Assembly (NCBI GenBank): GCA_910578795.1
Contig: CAJTSD010000015.1
Span: forward strand, 4,836-68,835
Direction: 5' to 3'
From: an uncultured Lachnospiraceae bacterium
Lineage (GTDB): Bacteria > Bacillota > Clostridia > Lachnospirales > Lachnospiraceae
Length of the DNA: 64,000 bases
The position numbers and the translations under genes are program-made. Positions 40,181 to 49,650 of this stretch are shown piece by piece. The first letter of the stretch is position 1. Each line of letters starts with the position of its first letter. Below the pieces are notes generated by a model. It had not been told where the DNA came from. It did not search any database and worked only from the letters and a program-made list of their open reading frames with translations.

Positions 40181-40215
40181 AAAGGCAGTGCGTATTTTCT
40201 CACTGCCTTTTCTTC
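40181..40215. terminator. Bidirectional terminator
   Basis: AAAGGCAGTG (40181-40190) pairs with CACTGCCTTT (40201-40210), with TTCTTCTT after it on the plus strand. It serves the 56-aa ORF and the convergent hydrolase, whose stop lies in the 3' arm. Confidence 0.85.
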
Positions 40216-41657
40216 TTACAATACAAATGTCCCTGAAATTCTTTAAACAGGCTCTCCTCTTTTTTACTCATAAAAATCGTGAGCTCATCTCCCCGGAACG
40301 CAAGCTGAAACTGTACGCACCCCACATATGCATCAATGATATGCGCCTTAATGTGCAGCGTCCCATCAAACAGCCACGCCCCGCTTGCGGCATAACGCTG
40401 TTCATAAATCGGAAATTCTCCCGTTTCCATAAATCCCATACCAAAACGAACGGCATACGGTGTGCCTTTATGCACAAACGACAGCGCCCCGACAGACTGC
40501 TCCGTCTTATTTTCCGCCAAATCAAAGTGAACGCAAAAACTTTCAAAGTCCGAATCGGGCGTCAAAACCTTGAATGTCCGGTCCGCAATCTCCCCGATAT
40601 TCTCGGGCGTATCCGCCCCTTGCAGCGGCTCCATCGCAAGGCTTGCGCACACATCTGCAAGCGCCTTTTCCCCACTCTTGTCACAGGCAATCGCTGTATC
40701 CTGCAAACACGGAAGAAGCTCTTCATATAGCGCATCATAAATCTGCTGGTTACCGCCCTGCACGCTCTGCGTATCCGCCGTGGTAACACAAATCAAATCA
40801 TAGTCCGGCAGGCAGATAATCAGCTGTCCGCCCATTCCATAACACACAAAACCATTTTGCTCGTTGCGCCAAAACTGCATCCCGTACCCTTGTGCCTCAC
40901 TTGGCAGCGGCGCCGTCACACGCGTTTCTGTCAGCATGGAAACCGCCATATCAATATAAGAAGGCGAAATCAGCTGTTTCCCGAGGACATTCCCCCGATG
41001 CGCAATAAAATATCCGAATTTCAGCATATCCATGGAATACGCCACCAACCCGCTGCCGCCCATAGACACGCCAAACGGGTCCGTAATCATATAAGACTCC
41101 GGCGACAATCCAAGAACATCCAGTTTTTTCTTAATATAATCAAGCATACTGCCGCCCGTCAGCTTTTCCACCAACGCGCAAAGCGTATGCGGCGCGGATG
41201 TGTCATAATGAAACAGTGTCGCGGGCGGATGCGTGGGCGGCGTTGTGAAGTAGCTCTCCACCCAGTCCGCTGCCATATTTTTCTTATATGTTGTTACCGC
41301 ATGGCAGGAACGCATCATCAGCATATCCCGGATTGTCATCTGCGCAATCCACGGATGCACATTCTTTGGCACCTTTTCCGGAAAATACCGGACAATCGGA
41401 TCGTCCAGTGAAACCCGTCCCTCATCAACAAGCAAGCCGATTGCAATGGACGTAATACTCTTGCTAATCGAAAACATCCGGTGCAGACTATCCGCACGGC
41501 AGGGCGCATAATACCCCTCAAAAATCAGCTTGTCATGGCGCATCAGCAGCAGGCTGTGCATCGGAATCCGCCGCTTTTGTAATCGGTTTATCATGCGGAT
41601 AATACCTTCACTTGGAACGCCTGTTTCCTCCGGCGCCGCTTTTGTAAATGTCAGCAT
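40200..41657 (-). CDS. Serine hydrolase of the beta-lactamase/penicillin-binding family
   Basis: A 485-aa protein without a signal peptide. The active-site SxxK is S63-I-S-K66 (HRMFSISKSITS), and a Tyr motif (HYDTSAPH) near 150 takes the YxN place. QFWRNEQNGFVCYGMGGQLIIC supplies the late catalytic region. The C-terminal 130 residues form an extra domain, as in EstB-like esterases. It is probably a cytosolic esterase or peptidase rather than a true beta-lactamase. Monocistronic; GGAGG precedes the ATG. Confidence 0.87.
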   Translation of the reverse strand: MLTFTKAAPEETGVPSEGIIRMINRLQKRRIPMHSLLLMRHDKLIFEGYYAPCRADSLHRMFSISKSITSIAIGLLVDEGRVSLDDPIVRYFPEKVPKNVHPWIAQMTIRDMLMMRSCHAVTTYKKNMAADWVESYFTTPPTHPPATLFHYDTSAPHTLCALVEKLTGGSMLDYIKKKLDVLGLSPESYMITDPFGVSMGGSGLVAYSMDMLKFGYFIAHRGNVLGKQLISPSYIDMAVSMLTETRVTAPLPSEAQGYGMQFWRNEQNGFVCYGMGGQLIICLPDYDLICVTTADTQSVQGGNQQIYDALYEELLPCLQDTAIACDKSGEKALADVCASLAMEPLQGADTPENIGEIADRTFKVLTPDSDFESFCVHFDLAENKTEQSVGALSFVHKGTPYAVRFGMGFMETGEFPIYEQRYAASGAWLFDGTLHIKAHIIDAYVGCVQFQLAFRGDELTIFMSKKEESLFKEFQGHLYCKKKRQ

Positions 41658-41688
41658 TTTTCATTCCTCCTTGTTTTTCGTTCTTAAT

Positions 41689-41763
41689 CGAGTTACTCGC
41701 GCGCCGGGCACCCGTCAGCGAACCGATTTATCGGTTTGATGACATAGTTCCTTTGGGTGCCCG
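41689..41763. repeat. Intergenic element, copy C of the TACTCGC family
   Basis: CGAGTTACTCGCGCGCC (41689 onward) is followed by arms GGGCACCC (41706-41713) / GGGTGCCC (41755-41762), enclosing AACCGA-ttta-TCGGTT (41721-41736). Compared with copies D and E, the first GGAAGA hairpin is missing between CGAGT and TACTCG. Confidence 0.5.
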
Positions 41764-41773
41764 TGTGCATATA

Positions 41774-41815
41774 AAACGGCGTAAAGCCTTATACATTCCT
41801 TGACCTTACACCGTT
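41774..41815 (-). terminator. Probable terminator of the sigma-factor run
   Basis: AAACGGCGTAAAG (41774 onward) pairs with a TTACACCGTTT arm (ending 41815), one mismatch, 24 bases after the stop of the 60-aa ORF. The U-tract is weak. Confidence 0.55.
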
Positions 41816-41838
41816 TCCTTCGATTTTTCTATAACCTT

Positions 41839-42021
41839 TTATTCTTTTATCCGATCTATTTCCGTAAGATTAATACCCGAAGATGTCAAAATAACTTTTA
41901 AATCAATATATCTTTTTTTCAGAGACTGATACACTGCCGAATCCTTTTCCGCCAACTCCATCCAGTCCTGAATTCTCGAAAACTCTTCAACAGAAACCTT
42001 CATCATTTCTTTCTCCGTCAT
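41839..42021 (-). CDS. Small 60-aa protein next to an ECF-like sigma factor
   Basis: The start is ATG 42021, after an AGGTGGTGG site. The protein is charged and helical: VSVEEFSRIQDWMELAEKDSAVYQSLKKRYIDLKVIL. There is no membrane segment, zinc motif or HTH, so it is not a classical anti-sigma factor. It follows the sigma-factor gene by 81 bases on the same strand, and co-transcription is likely. Function unknown; a role as a sigma partner is conjecture. Confidence 0.6.
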   Translation of the reverse strand: MTEKEMMKVSVEEFSRIQDWMELAEKDSAVYQSLKKRYIDLKVILTSSGINLTEIDRIKE

Positions 42022-42102
42022 GCAACCACCACCTTTATATTCCATAACGCTACATGCTTCTATTTTCATTATAGCGGATTTCCTAAAAGGTGTAAAGCAC
42101 TT

Positions 42103-42951
42103 TTATGCCTTCGTCACCGCTGCACACACCTCCCCGTTTAAGAATGATTCAATAAACCGCTTCAGTCCCTTCGGCGGCTGATACGTCTTGCAGAACGAAA
42201 ACTGCTGTGAAAGCCCGTCAATCTCCTCCATCGCCTCCTTCACCTCAAGCATTGTCTGCGTAGAAATCGTGGCAGCCGTAAAATCCAACCGGTCGGGAGC
42301 AATCCTGTGATTTTGGATGGCATAATTCACGCGCTGCGCACACTTGCATGTCCCGCTGCCATACTCCCCGCAATACTCCGAAAGGAAATCCGCCACCTTG
42401 CGGCGAACACGGGAAAGCCTCTGTCTGTATGTCTCCGGCGTAATATCCAAAATTTCACCGGCAATGCGGCTGTCCACCTGAAACATCGTACCCATAATAA
42501 AAATACACCGCTCCTCCGCATCCAAGCATTGCAGCATTACATTCGTGCACGACAACTTCAGCTCCTCCGCCAGCACAGACTGCTCAACATTCTGCGTTAA
42601 ATCCGGCACATCGTCAATCTTTGCATTTTTAATATCTTCCCCGTAAAACGCAAAACTAAGCGGCATCTTTGCAAACATATGTTTTTTGTAATCCTTCAAA
42701 TGATTTACGGCGATGCGAAACACCCAGGTTGAAAACGCGCTCTCCCCTTTAAAAGTTGACAGATGTGTCACAATTTTGAGCATAATATCCTGCGACGCGT
42801 CTTCCGCGTCCGGAAATGTTCCCAGCATCCGCAGCGACAGATTAAACACCAAATCCTGCACACACTCCAGCACAGTTCCCAACGCTTCCTTATCGCCGGC
42901 TACCGCCCGCCCAATCAAAACCTGCAGTTCTTCATTTGTTACTTTATCCAC
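42103..42951 (-). CDS. ECF-like RNA polymerase sigma factor with a C-terminal extension
   Basis: A 282-aa protein. Region 2 (about 10-95) has LSLRMLGTFPDAEDASQDIMLKI and FSTWVFRIAVNHLKDYKK. Region 4 (about 130-190) has LDAEERCIFIMG and ILDITPETYRQRLSRVRRKV. About 95 further residues follow, starting GTCKCAQRVNYAI, a CxC-R motif, unlike the usual length of about 180 aa. The start codon is GTG 42951, with GAGGG 4 bases upstream. The extension may sense a signal directly in place of an anti-sigma factor. Targets are not apparent. Confidence 0.9.
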   Translation of the reverse strand: MDKVTNEELQVLIGRAVAGDKEALGTVLECVQDLVFNLSLRMLGTFPDAEDASQDIMLKIVTHLSTFKGESAFSTWVFRIAVNHLKDYKKHMFAKMPLSFAFYGEDIKNAKIDDVPDLTQNVEQSVLAEELKLSCTNVMLQCLDAEERCIFIMGTMFQVDSRIAGEILDITPETYRQRLSRVRRKVADFLSEYCGEYGSGTCKCAQRVNYAIQNHRIAPDRLDFTAATISTQTMLEVKEAMEEIDGLSQQFSFCKTYQPPKGLKRFIESFLNGEVCAAVTKA

Positions 42952-43112
42952 ATTTCCCTCTTTTCCGGAACGCGTTCTTTTCTAATTTTACGGTAAACGC
43001 AAAAATTTCCTTCCGCGCGAATGCCCTGCCGCGCCCCGCACAAGGCTTCTCCCGTATATCAGATTAGACGCGCATTGTATGCCCCTGTGACAAAAAAATC
43101 CAAACTTTTTAA

Positions 43113-43140
43113 AAACGCCGCACAAACCCGTGCGGCGTTT
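43113..43140 (-). terminator. lacZ operon terminator
   Basis: AAACGCCGCAC (43113-43123) pairs with GTGCGGCGTTT (43130-43140). On the minus strand it ends in GTTTTTAAAAAG, 22 bases after the beta-galactosidase stop. Confidence 0.88.
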
Positions 43141-43162
43141 CTTCTATCGTTTTGTCATTTTC

Positions 43163-46100
43163 CTAAATCCCACGAAAGCAAAAACGAAACTCCAATTTGC
43201 GATCCACAGCAATACGATACTCCTCATGCACCGGCGCGCCCCAACTGTCGTCGCCGCCCACTCCCATCTGCTGCTTTGCCACGCGCACCACCGTATAGTG
43301 TACTTCGGGCAGTTCATACGGGTGCTTTGCATTCTCTATTTCATGCGGCGTATACGGCAGTGCCGAGAAATTGATTGCAGCGTCGTCTGCCTCAAACAAA
43401 ATGCCTCTGCCTTTCCTGTCCGTAATTTTCGCCCAGCGGACATCCGTTTTATTTCCGCACTCCTGCGGCACCAAATACGCCGCCATATTGTCGGAAACCA
43501 TATTTTGATAGATTCCGATCTTTGCGCCCATTTTCCGGTCCTCATACGTTTCCGCGGGACCGTTTCCGTACCACTCCACACGGTCATAATCCGCATTAAA
43601 CTTAAAAATCACACCAAACTCCGGCATATCGGGAAGCCCGGTGGCAGGTTCATAGGAAAGAATCGTCTGAATCCGTCCGTCCCCAAAAACCCTGTACTCA
43701 AGCTGACACTCCGAAACAGGCGAGGTCGGAAGACTGTAAAAATACCGCACGCTTACAAAATCCTTCTCCTCATGCACCACAGGATTTTCATACGCCGCAT
43801 TCCCAAGCCTGTCCTGCTTGGCAATTCCTGCCCCTTTGTGCGTCGCGTACATACTCGCAAGCTTCCACTGTCCCTGACGCACGCACATATCATTACCCAT
43901 ATCGTTGTCCGTCGGCGCACGCCAGAAATTCGGCTTCGGAATTTCCTCAATCAGCTCCTTTCCCGCATACCGGTATGATGCAAGCCCGCCGTTTAATTCC
44001 GTAAAGAGCACGTCAAACTCCGCGCCGCGCACGCCGATATTGTGGTTTCCATAAATCACCGTAAACGGCTTATCCGTCTGTTTTGCCTCTTCTTCGACAA
44101 CCGCAATCACCGCCTGTCCGAACGCAACCTCATGCCCGCGGTTTGCCCACAGCGTATCTTCCTTTAACCGGAACGAAACCGTCAGCACATACTCACCGCT
44201 TAATACAGGCGCTTCAAACGGGTTCGGAAACCGCTTCCTGCTCTCAGGCGCCACGTCAATGTCCGTAAGCGCTTTTTTCGCAACCAGCACCCCGTCTCTT
44301 GCAAGCTCCGCCACACAGTCAAATTCCGCCGTTGACACAAAAAGATTTTTATTCCAAACCTCAAAATCCTCTTTTCCAACCGTTACGGCAATATTCTGAT
44401 AAAGATACTTTACCTCCTGCATCTTCGGAGATTCATCGCGCTCTCCGCCGTAAGCGATTCCGTTTCCGCTGAAATTATAATCCGTCGGACGCTCCCCGAA
44501 ATCACCGCCATACGCTTGAAACCACTTTCCATACCGATCCTTTTTGTAAATCGACTGGTCAATATAATCCCAAATAAATCCACCCTGATAACCCGAATTT
44601 TCCTTATCCGCAAGCCCCGTATACTTATGCACTGCGCCAAACGAGTTGCCCATCGTGTGCGCATATTCACAACTGATAAACGGCTTTGCCTGTTCATCCT
44701 TTAAATACGCTTCAATCTCTGCTGCCTTAGCATACATACGGCTCTCCATGTCAGAGCTGTCATTGTAGCGCCTGTCGTTAAAAACCCCCTCATAATGAAC
44801 AAGCCTTGTATCGTCCAGTTCGCGGAACAGATTGGACATCTCATAAATCGTTTCTCCGCCGTACGACTCATTGCCCACGGACCAAATCACAATCGCAGGA
44901 TGGTTTTTATCCCGCTGGAAGCACGAATTGATACGGTCAAGCATCATTGCCTTCCACTCCGGTCTGCCGTTTGGCAGGATAAAATCCTCGTCCTTCCTGC
45001 CCCGCAGATAAGCGTCCCACGTTCCATGCGTCTCCATATTGTTTTCCGCAATCATATAAAGCCCATAACGGTCACACAAATCATACACATCGACATCATC
45101 CGAATAATGACAGGTACGGATTGCATTGATATTGTTGCGCTTCATCGTCACAATATCCTTCTCAAGCTCCGCATACGACACATGTCTGCCCGAAACGGAA
45201 CTGAACTCATGACGGTTTGCCCCCTTAAAGACAATACGTTTTCCGTTGATGAGCATACGGTTATTTTTCATCTCAAAATTCCGAAAACCGACCGCCTGCG
45301 GGATAAATTCCGTAACCTGACCCGCACCGTCCAGAACCTCAATTTCCATCTCGTACAAGAAAGGCTCCTCCGCACTCCAAAGCTTAGGCGCATTCACAGT
45401 CTCCTCAAACAAAACCTTTGCCGCAGCATCTACAGTACGCTCAAATACCACCTGTCCCTGATCTTTTAACGCTACCTTCAGGCTGCCTGCTCCTGTGACT
45501 TTCAATTCTGCCCGAAGCACTGCCCTGCTAAAATCGTCTCCCTCAAAAATCGTTTTTACAAACAGATCCTCCAAATGCGTCTTTGGTATGGCACGCAGCT
45601 CCACACTCCGGTAGATTCCCGAAAACCGGAAGAAATCCTGATCCTCGCACCAGCTTGAGGATGTCCACTTAAACACCTGCACCGCAAGCTTATTTTCCCC
45701 GTCCTTTAGATACGGCGTCAAATCAAACTCCGACGGCGTAAAGCTGTCCTCACTGTAACCCACATACACACCGTTGAGCCATACCGCCATGCCGCTCTCC
45801 ACGCCCCTGAAATTAATGCGAATATCCATGCCTTTCATAGGCTCCGGAATTGTGAAATATTTCACATAACTTGCCACAGGATTAAACCGCTCCGGTATCT
45901 CCCCGGGCTTAATCTCCTCGCGCCCGTCCCACGGGTACTGCGTGTTTGCATACTGCGGAATATCATACCCTTCCATTTGGATATGTGCCGGAACGCGGAT
46001 ATCCGCCCAATCCGTACAGTCATACTCAGGCGCCTCAAACCCCTTAATCGCAGAATGGTAATTCGGCGCATACGCAAATTTCCACACACCGTCCAGCAAG

Positions 46101-46231
46101 GTGACAAGTGAGCTGCCCTTTCCTGACAGCTCACCTTTCCCCGCATAAGTCATGTGTGCAGAATGTGCCGCAAGCACATTCTCCTTAAAAAATGTCGGAT
46201 CCTTTACTTTTCCATAATCAAACATTGCCAT
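43163..46231 (-). CDS. lacZ: GH2 beta-galactosidase (LacZ type)
   Basis: A 1022-aa five-domain glycoside hydrolase, the same size as E. coli LacZ. Key residues: acid/base E455 in WSVGNESYGG and nucleophile E522 in FISCEYAHTMGNS; the metal/substrate segment HYSDDVDVYDLCDRYGLYMIAENN lies at 375-397. There is no signal peptide, so it acts in the cytosol on lactose or galacto-oligosaccharides brought in by the ABC transporter encoded upstream. It is the last gene of the operon, 80 bases after the MalG-type permease. Confidence 0.96.
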   Translation of the reverse strand: MAMFDYGKVKDPTFFKENVLAAHSAHMTYAGKGELSGKGSSLVTLLDGVWKFAYAPNYHSAIKGFEAPEYDCTDWADIRVPAHIQMEGYDIPQYANTQYPWDGREEIKPGEIPERFNPVASYVKYFTIPEPMKGMDIRINFRGVESGMAVWLNGVYVGYSEDSFTPSEFDLTPYLKDGENKLAVQVFKWTSSSWCEDQDFFRFSGIYRSVELRAIPKTHLEDLFVKTIFEGDDFSRAVLRAELKVTGAGSLKVALKDQGQVVFERTVDAAAKVLFEETVNAPKLWSAEEPFLYEMEIEVLDGAGQVTEFIPQAVGFRNFEMKNNRMLINGKRIVFKGANRHEFSSVSGRHVSYAELEKDIVTMKRNNINAIRTCHYSDDVDVYDLCDRYGLYMIAENNMETHGTWDAYLRGRKDEDFILPNGRPEWKAMMLDRINSCFQRDKNHPAIVIWSVGNESYGGETIYEMSNLFRELDDTRLVHYEGVFNDRRYNDSSDMESRMYAKAAEIEAYLKDEQAKPFISCEYAHTMGNSFGAVHKYTGLADKENSGYQGGFIWDYIDQSIYKKDRYGKWFQAYGGDFGERPTDYNFSGNGIAYGGERDESPKMQEVKYLYQNIAVTVGKEDFEVWNKNLFVSTAEFDCVAELARDGVLVAKKALTDIDVAPESRKRFPNPFEAPVLSGEYVLTVSFRLKEDTLWANRGHEVAFGQAVIAVVEEEAKQTDKPFTVIYGNHNIGVRGAEFDVLFTELNGGLASYRYAGKELIEEIPKPNFWRAPTDNDMGNDMCVRQGQWKLASMYATHKGAGIAKQDRLGNAAYENPVVHEEKDFVSVRYFYSLPTSPVSECQLEYRVFGDGRIQTILSYEPATGLPDMPEFGVIFKFNADYDRVEWYGNGPAETYEDRKMGAKIGIYQNMVSDNMAAYLVPQECGNKTDVRWAKITDRKGRGILFEADDAAINFSALPYTPHEIENAKHPYELPEVHYTVVRVAKQQMGVGGDDSWGAPVHEEYRIAVDRKLEFRFCFRGI

Positions 46232-46311
46232 AACTTATCCTCATATTATTTTTTTAAATAAACTATATTGATACCTTTGGTTTTTACACGGCAATGACTG
46301 CCGCATAAAAC

Positions 46312-47139
46312 CTATTTAACAGCACCTGTGATACCTTCCGCAAACTGCTTCTGCAGAATGAAGAAAATAATCAAGGTCGGGCACGAACAAAACAGCACCG
46401 CCATCATCAGCACGCCGTAATCCACTGAATATCCTGCTGCCAGATTCGCAATCAGCATCGGCATTGTCTGCGCACGGTTGTCACTCATAACAACCTTCGG
46501 CCACATATAAGCGTTCCATGCATTCATAAACGTAATAACCGCCGCTGCCGCATAGGTCGCCTTCATAACCGGCATGTACATCTTAAAGAAAATCTTAAAC
46601 TCGCTCAAACCGTCAATACGCGCCGCCTCCATAATATCAATCGGAAAGCTTCTCGAATTCTGACGGAACATCATAATCAGAAACGGCGTTGAAATTGCAG
46701 GCAGGATAAACGCCCAAACGGAATTGAGCAGTTTCATGCTTGATACCATTTTAAACAACGGAATAATCGTCGCAACCTGCGGCACCATCATCGCAAGCAA
46801 TAGAATGGAAAACAGCTTATCCTTATACTTATCATGGTAAAGCTCAAATCCATATCCCGCAAGCGAACAAATCAACAGCGCAATGATTGTCTGTACCCCC
46901 GCGTACCAAAACGAGTTTTTCAGCGCGCCCCAAAGGTTCTGCTGCGCCAAAAGGTTCGTAAAGTTCTCAACGGCATGTGTTCCGAATATAATTTTACCTC
47001 TTGCGACCTCAAGCGACGTGTTCGTCGCCGCCGTCAGCATCCAGTAAAACGGAAACACGGAAATTAATGACACGATTGTCAGAAATATGTAAGTCGGTAT
47101 CAGTCTTCTCTGAATATTAGAACGTCCCTTTTTAGTCAC
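46312..47139 (-). CDS. Sugar ABC transporter permease, MalG type
   Basis: A 275-aa permease with six predicted helices and the EAA loop EAARIDGLSEFKIFFKMYMPVMKA that contacts the ATPase. The start is set at the second GTG (47139), because AGGTG lies 6 bases before it; GTG 47148 has no ribosome-binding site. It overlaps the end of the MalF-type gene by 8 bases. No ATPase gene is in the operon, so a shared MsmK/UgpC-type ATPase encoded elsewhere is likely. Confidence 0.93.
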   Translation of the reverse strand: MTKKGRSNIQRRLIPTYIFLTIVSLISVFPFYWMLTAATNTSLEVARGKIIFGTHAVENFTNLLAQQNLWGALKNSFWYAGVQTIIALLICSLAGYGFELYHDKYKDKLFSILLLAMMVPQVATIIPLFKMVSSMKLLNSVWAFILPAISTPFLIMMFRQNSRSFPIDIMEAARIDGLSEFKIFFKMYMPVMKATYAAAAVITFMNAWNAYMWPKVVMSDNRAQTMPMLIANLAAGYSVDYGVLMMAVLFCSCPTLIIFFILQKQFAEGITGAVK

Positions 47140-48028
47140 GCTTATCACCTACTTTCAAATTAATCGCCGAAAGCACGGCAACCATGATAAATACCACAAA
47201 CGACAGCGCCGACGCGTATCCGAAGTTCGCCACAAAATCACCGAACGAGTTTTGGTAAATATAATGTGACATCGTAATCGTCGAGTTCGCCGGACCTCCG
47301 CTTGTCAGGTTTACGGATTCATCGAAGAGCTGTAATGTACCGTTGATTGACATAATTCCTGTCATAACAATCGTCGGTTTTAAGAGAGGCACCGTAATGC
47401 GCCAAAACGTCTGCCATGCGTTTGCGCCGTCAATCTTTGCAGCCTCATATACGGAATACTCAATTCCCTGCAAGCCCGCAAGGTAAAAGACCATGTTGTA
47501 CCCCGTCCATCTCCACACCAGCGCGACAATAATAATCGCACGCGCAGTGCTCGTCGTTCCCAAAAAATTAATATTCTGCTCAATCAGTCCCAAATTCAAA
47601 AGTACGGAATTAATCAGACCGTTTGTGGCAAACATGGATTTAAAAATCAAAGAATAAGACACCAGTGACATCGCACACGGGAGGAAAACACACGTACGAA
47701 ACAGTCCCTTGAATTTCAAATCCTTGTTGTTGAGCATCTGTGCCAAAAGCATCGCCACAACCAACATGATTGGTACCTGAATAATCAGGTAAAGGAAGGT
47801 GTTGCCCACAGAACGAATAAACAGCTTATCAGTAAACATTCGTTTATAATTGTAGAATATCGGTTCTACCCACTGCATATTTGCACTTGAGCCCGTCTTT
47901 AACGACATTAGAAATGCCTGTATCATCGGCCAAAAGCTCATCACTACAATCAGCAGGGACGCAGGCGCCAAATAAATCCAGCCCGCTCTGTGCTGTTTTG
48001 CCAGCACACTTGCATTTTTTTTACTCAA
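47132..48028 (-). CDS. Sugar ABC transporter permease, MalF type
   Basis: A 298-aa permease with six predicted helices and the EAA loop YEAAKIDGANAWQTFWRITVPLLKPT. TTG 48028 is the chosen start because AAAGGAGG stands 8 bases upstream; longer frames read through the intergenic hairpin. It forms a heterodimer with the MalG-type permease. A GC-rich hairpin separates it from the binding-protein gene, a common way to keep permease levels below binding-protein levels. Confidence 0.93.
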   Translation of the reverse strand: MSKKNASVLAKQHRAGWIYLAPASLLIVVMSFWPMIQAFLMSLKTGSSANMQWVEPIFYNYKRMFTDKLFIRSVGNTFLYLIIQVPIMLVVAMLLAQMLNNKDLKFKGLFRTCVFLPCAMSLVSYSLIFKSMFATNGLINSVLLNLGLIEQNINFLGTTSTARAIIIVALVWRWTGYNMVFYLAGLQGIEYSVYEAAKIDGANAWQTFWRITVPLLKPTIVMTGIMSINGTLQLFDESVNLTSGGPANSTITMSHYIYQNSFGDFVANFGYASALSFVVFIMVAVLSAINLKVGDKRD

Positions 48029-48050
48029 TGCGAAAACCTCCTTTAACCAC

Positions 48051-48080
48051 AAACGGAGGAGCATGGTATCTCCTCCGTTT
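48051..48080 (-). terminator. Intercistronic hairpin between binding protein and permeases
   Basis: AAACGGAGGAG (48051-48061) pairs perfectly with CTCCTCCGTTT (48070-48080), an 11-bp stem. It is followed on the minus strand by GTGGTTAAAGGAGG, with no U-tract, so it more likely stabilises the upstream mRNA or terminates only partly. Confidence 0.65.
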
Positions 48081-48113
48081 TCATTTTAAACCGCTTTTCA
48101 ATGAAACACGCGA

Positions 48114-49487
48114 TTAGTTGCCCATTGCAAAGTTGATATTCTCCTCAGCAGTCTTAAGCTCTGTCATCAAATCAGCGCCCTGAATTGCATTCATAATCGC
48201 TGCCGCCATATGCGTACGAGCTGTGTAATGTGCATCATTCTGCTCGATTACGTTTACATGAGAACCCATCTCAACGATCTGTGCATAAATCGGTGTGTTG
48301 TTGAAGTATTCAACGCCCTCATTGTATACGTCTGATGTACCTGCGGAAATGCAGCATGTGATAACACCGCCGTCACAAAGCGCTGCATCATATGTTTCTG
48401 TGCTGCCGCCAAATGTGTAAGCAAGGAACTTCTTAGCCAAATCCGGATTCTGGCAGTTTGATGTAATGTAAAGGGAAGAACCGCCGTTTGACGCATAGCC
48501 TTCGCCGCCTGCTAATGTCGGCATAGAAGTAATCTCCCACTTTCCGCTATTCTCTGGAACATTCTGAATGGTCGGGATAATCCAGTTTCCGTTCATAACA
48601 CCTGCTACCATGTCGCCCTGAATCGTCTGATCCGTGTAGTCTGACCAGTCATTTGCAAGATAGCATACATTCTTCTGTGACATCTCTACAATCTTCTCGC
48701 ATACGCTTACCAAAGGAGCATTCTCCGTGATATAAGGCTTTCCGTCCTTAAACTGAGAACCGCCCTCTGCCTGCAGCATCATGTAAATCAAATCGTTTCC
48801 GTCACCGTCCATTGACAGGAGATACTTGCCAGTCTTTGCATATACTTCCTCACCAACCTTAATAAAGTCATCCCATGAAATGCCTGTCATGTCGTCAATT
48901 GTATATCCACACTCTTCCAAAACGTCAACTCTGTACGCCATAACAACCGTACCGTTGTCAACAGGGAAACCATAGTGAACGCCGTTTACCGTAGAGTACG
49001 AAAGCTTCTCCGCACCGAAGTCATTCCAGTCTACTTCCGCGTCATCAACTGACATCCATGCATCAGGATAGTCGCTTACATACTTCTGAATCCAGTGATC
49101 CTGGAACAGAACGATGTCAGGAAGCTGGCTGTAGTCGCCTGACGAACCTGCAAGCGTGATTGCCTGCTCAACATCTAATGACTGAGACTGCTCAATAATG
49201 TTTAAAGAAAACGTGTCATCAACATTTGCCTTGTAATCTGCCTCTGCAGCCTTCAACGCCGGAATGTTAAAGCTCGGATCCCATGCATAAACGGAAAGCG
49301 TATTGCCGCCTGCCGACGCGTTATCTGCTGATGAATCTGCGGGTGTCTGCGTATCAGCCGCAGGTGCCTGTGTATCTGCTGCCGGTGTCTGTGTGTCAGC
49401 CGCAGGCGCTGATGAATTGCCGCAGCCTGCAAGCATTGCTGTTGACATTGCGCCAACAAGAACAAGTGAAAGTAATTTCTTCTTCAT
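48114..49487 (-). CDS. Extracellular sugar-binding lipoprotein (ABC transporter)
   Basis: A 457-aa family 1 solute-binding protein. Signal peptide MKKKLLSLVLVGAMSTAMLAGC ends in a lipobox with Cys22. A linker (about 27-58) contains a heptad repeat PAADTQ(T/A) three times. The mature domain has YPDAWMSVDDAEVDW and GFPVDNGTVVMAYR. ATG 49487 is used, with GGAGG 11 bases before it. It captures a beta-galactoside or related oligosaccharide at the cell surface and delivers it to the two permeases. Confidence 0.94.
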   Translation of the reverse strand: MKKKLLSLVLVGAMSTAMLAGCGNSSAPAADTQTPAADTQAPAADTQTPADSSADNASAGGNTLSVYAWDPSFNIPALKAAEADYKANVDDTFSLNIIEQSQSLDVEQAITLAGSSGDYSQLPDIVLFQDHWIQKYVSDYPDAWMSVDDAEVDWNDFGAEKLSYSTVNGVHYGFPVDNGTVVMAYRVDVLEECGYTIDDMTGISWDDFIKVGEEVYAKTGKYLLSMDGDGNDLIYMMLQAEGGSQFKDGKPYITENAPLVSVCEKIVEMSQKNVCYLANDWSDYTDQTIQGDMVAGVMNGNWIIPTIQNVPENSGKWEITSMPTLAGGEGYASNGGSSLYITSNCQNPDLAKKFLAYTFGGSTETYDAALCDGGVITCCISAGTSDVYNEGVEYFNNTPIYAQIVEMGSHVNVIEQNDAHYTARTHMAAAIMNAIQGADLMTELKTAEENINFAMGN

Positions 49488-49581
49488 TTTTAGGTATTCC
49501 TCCCTTAAATTTTTTTCCGTGAGAAAAAACAACATTCCATGTGTTTCGTCCTTTTGCACACTTTTTACTATCTTTTCTCAA

Positions 49582-49601
49582 CTTATATAAGCATTATATC
49601 A
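49582..49601 (-). promoter_or_regulatory. Extended -10 promoter and palindrome of the sugar operon
   Basis: Minus-strand TGATATAAT (extended -10; TATAAT at 49593-49598) is followed at once by the palindrome CTTATATAAG (49582-49591), near the expected start site. No good -35 is seen, consistent with an activated or extended -10 promoter. Confidence 0.55.
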
Positions 49602-49650
49602 ACTATCGTTCCAATGTGGTATGCATTTTCAACCAAGAAATAAGCAAATT

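Noticed and set aside
42965..42974. GAACGCGTTC palindrome upstream of the sigma factor, considered as a LexA box
   Set aside because: Firmicute LexA boxes need GAAC-N4-GTTC; here the spacing is 2, and no SOS gene is nearby.
49360..49410. Short tandem repeat encoding PAADTQ units in the binding lipoprotein
   Set aside because: A three-copy linker repeat is ordinary for lipoprotein tethers and too short to count as a separate genetic element.
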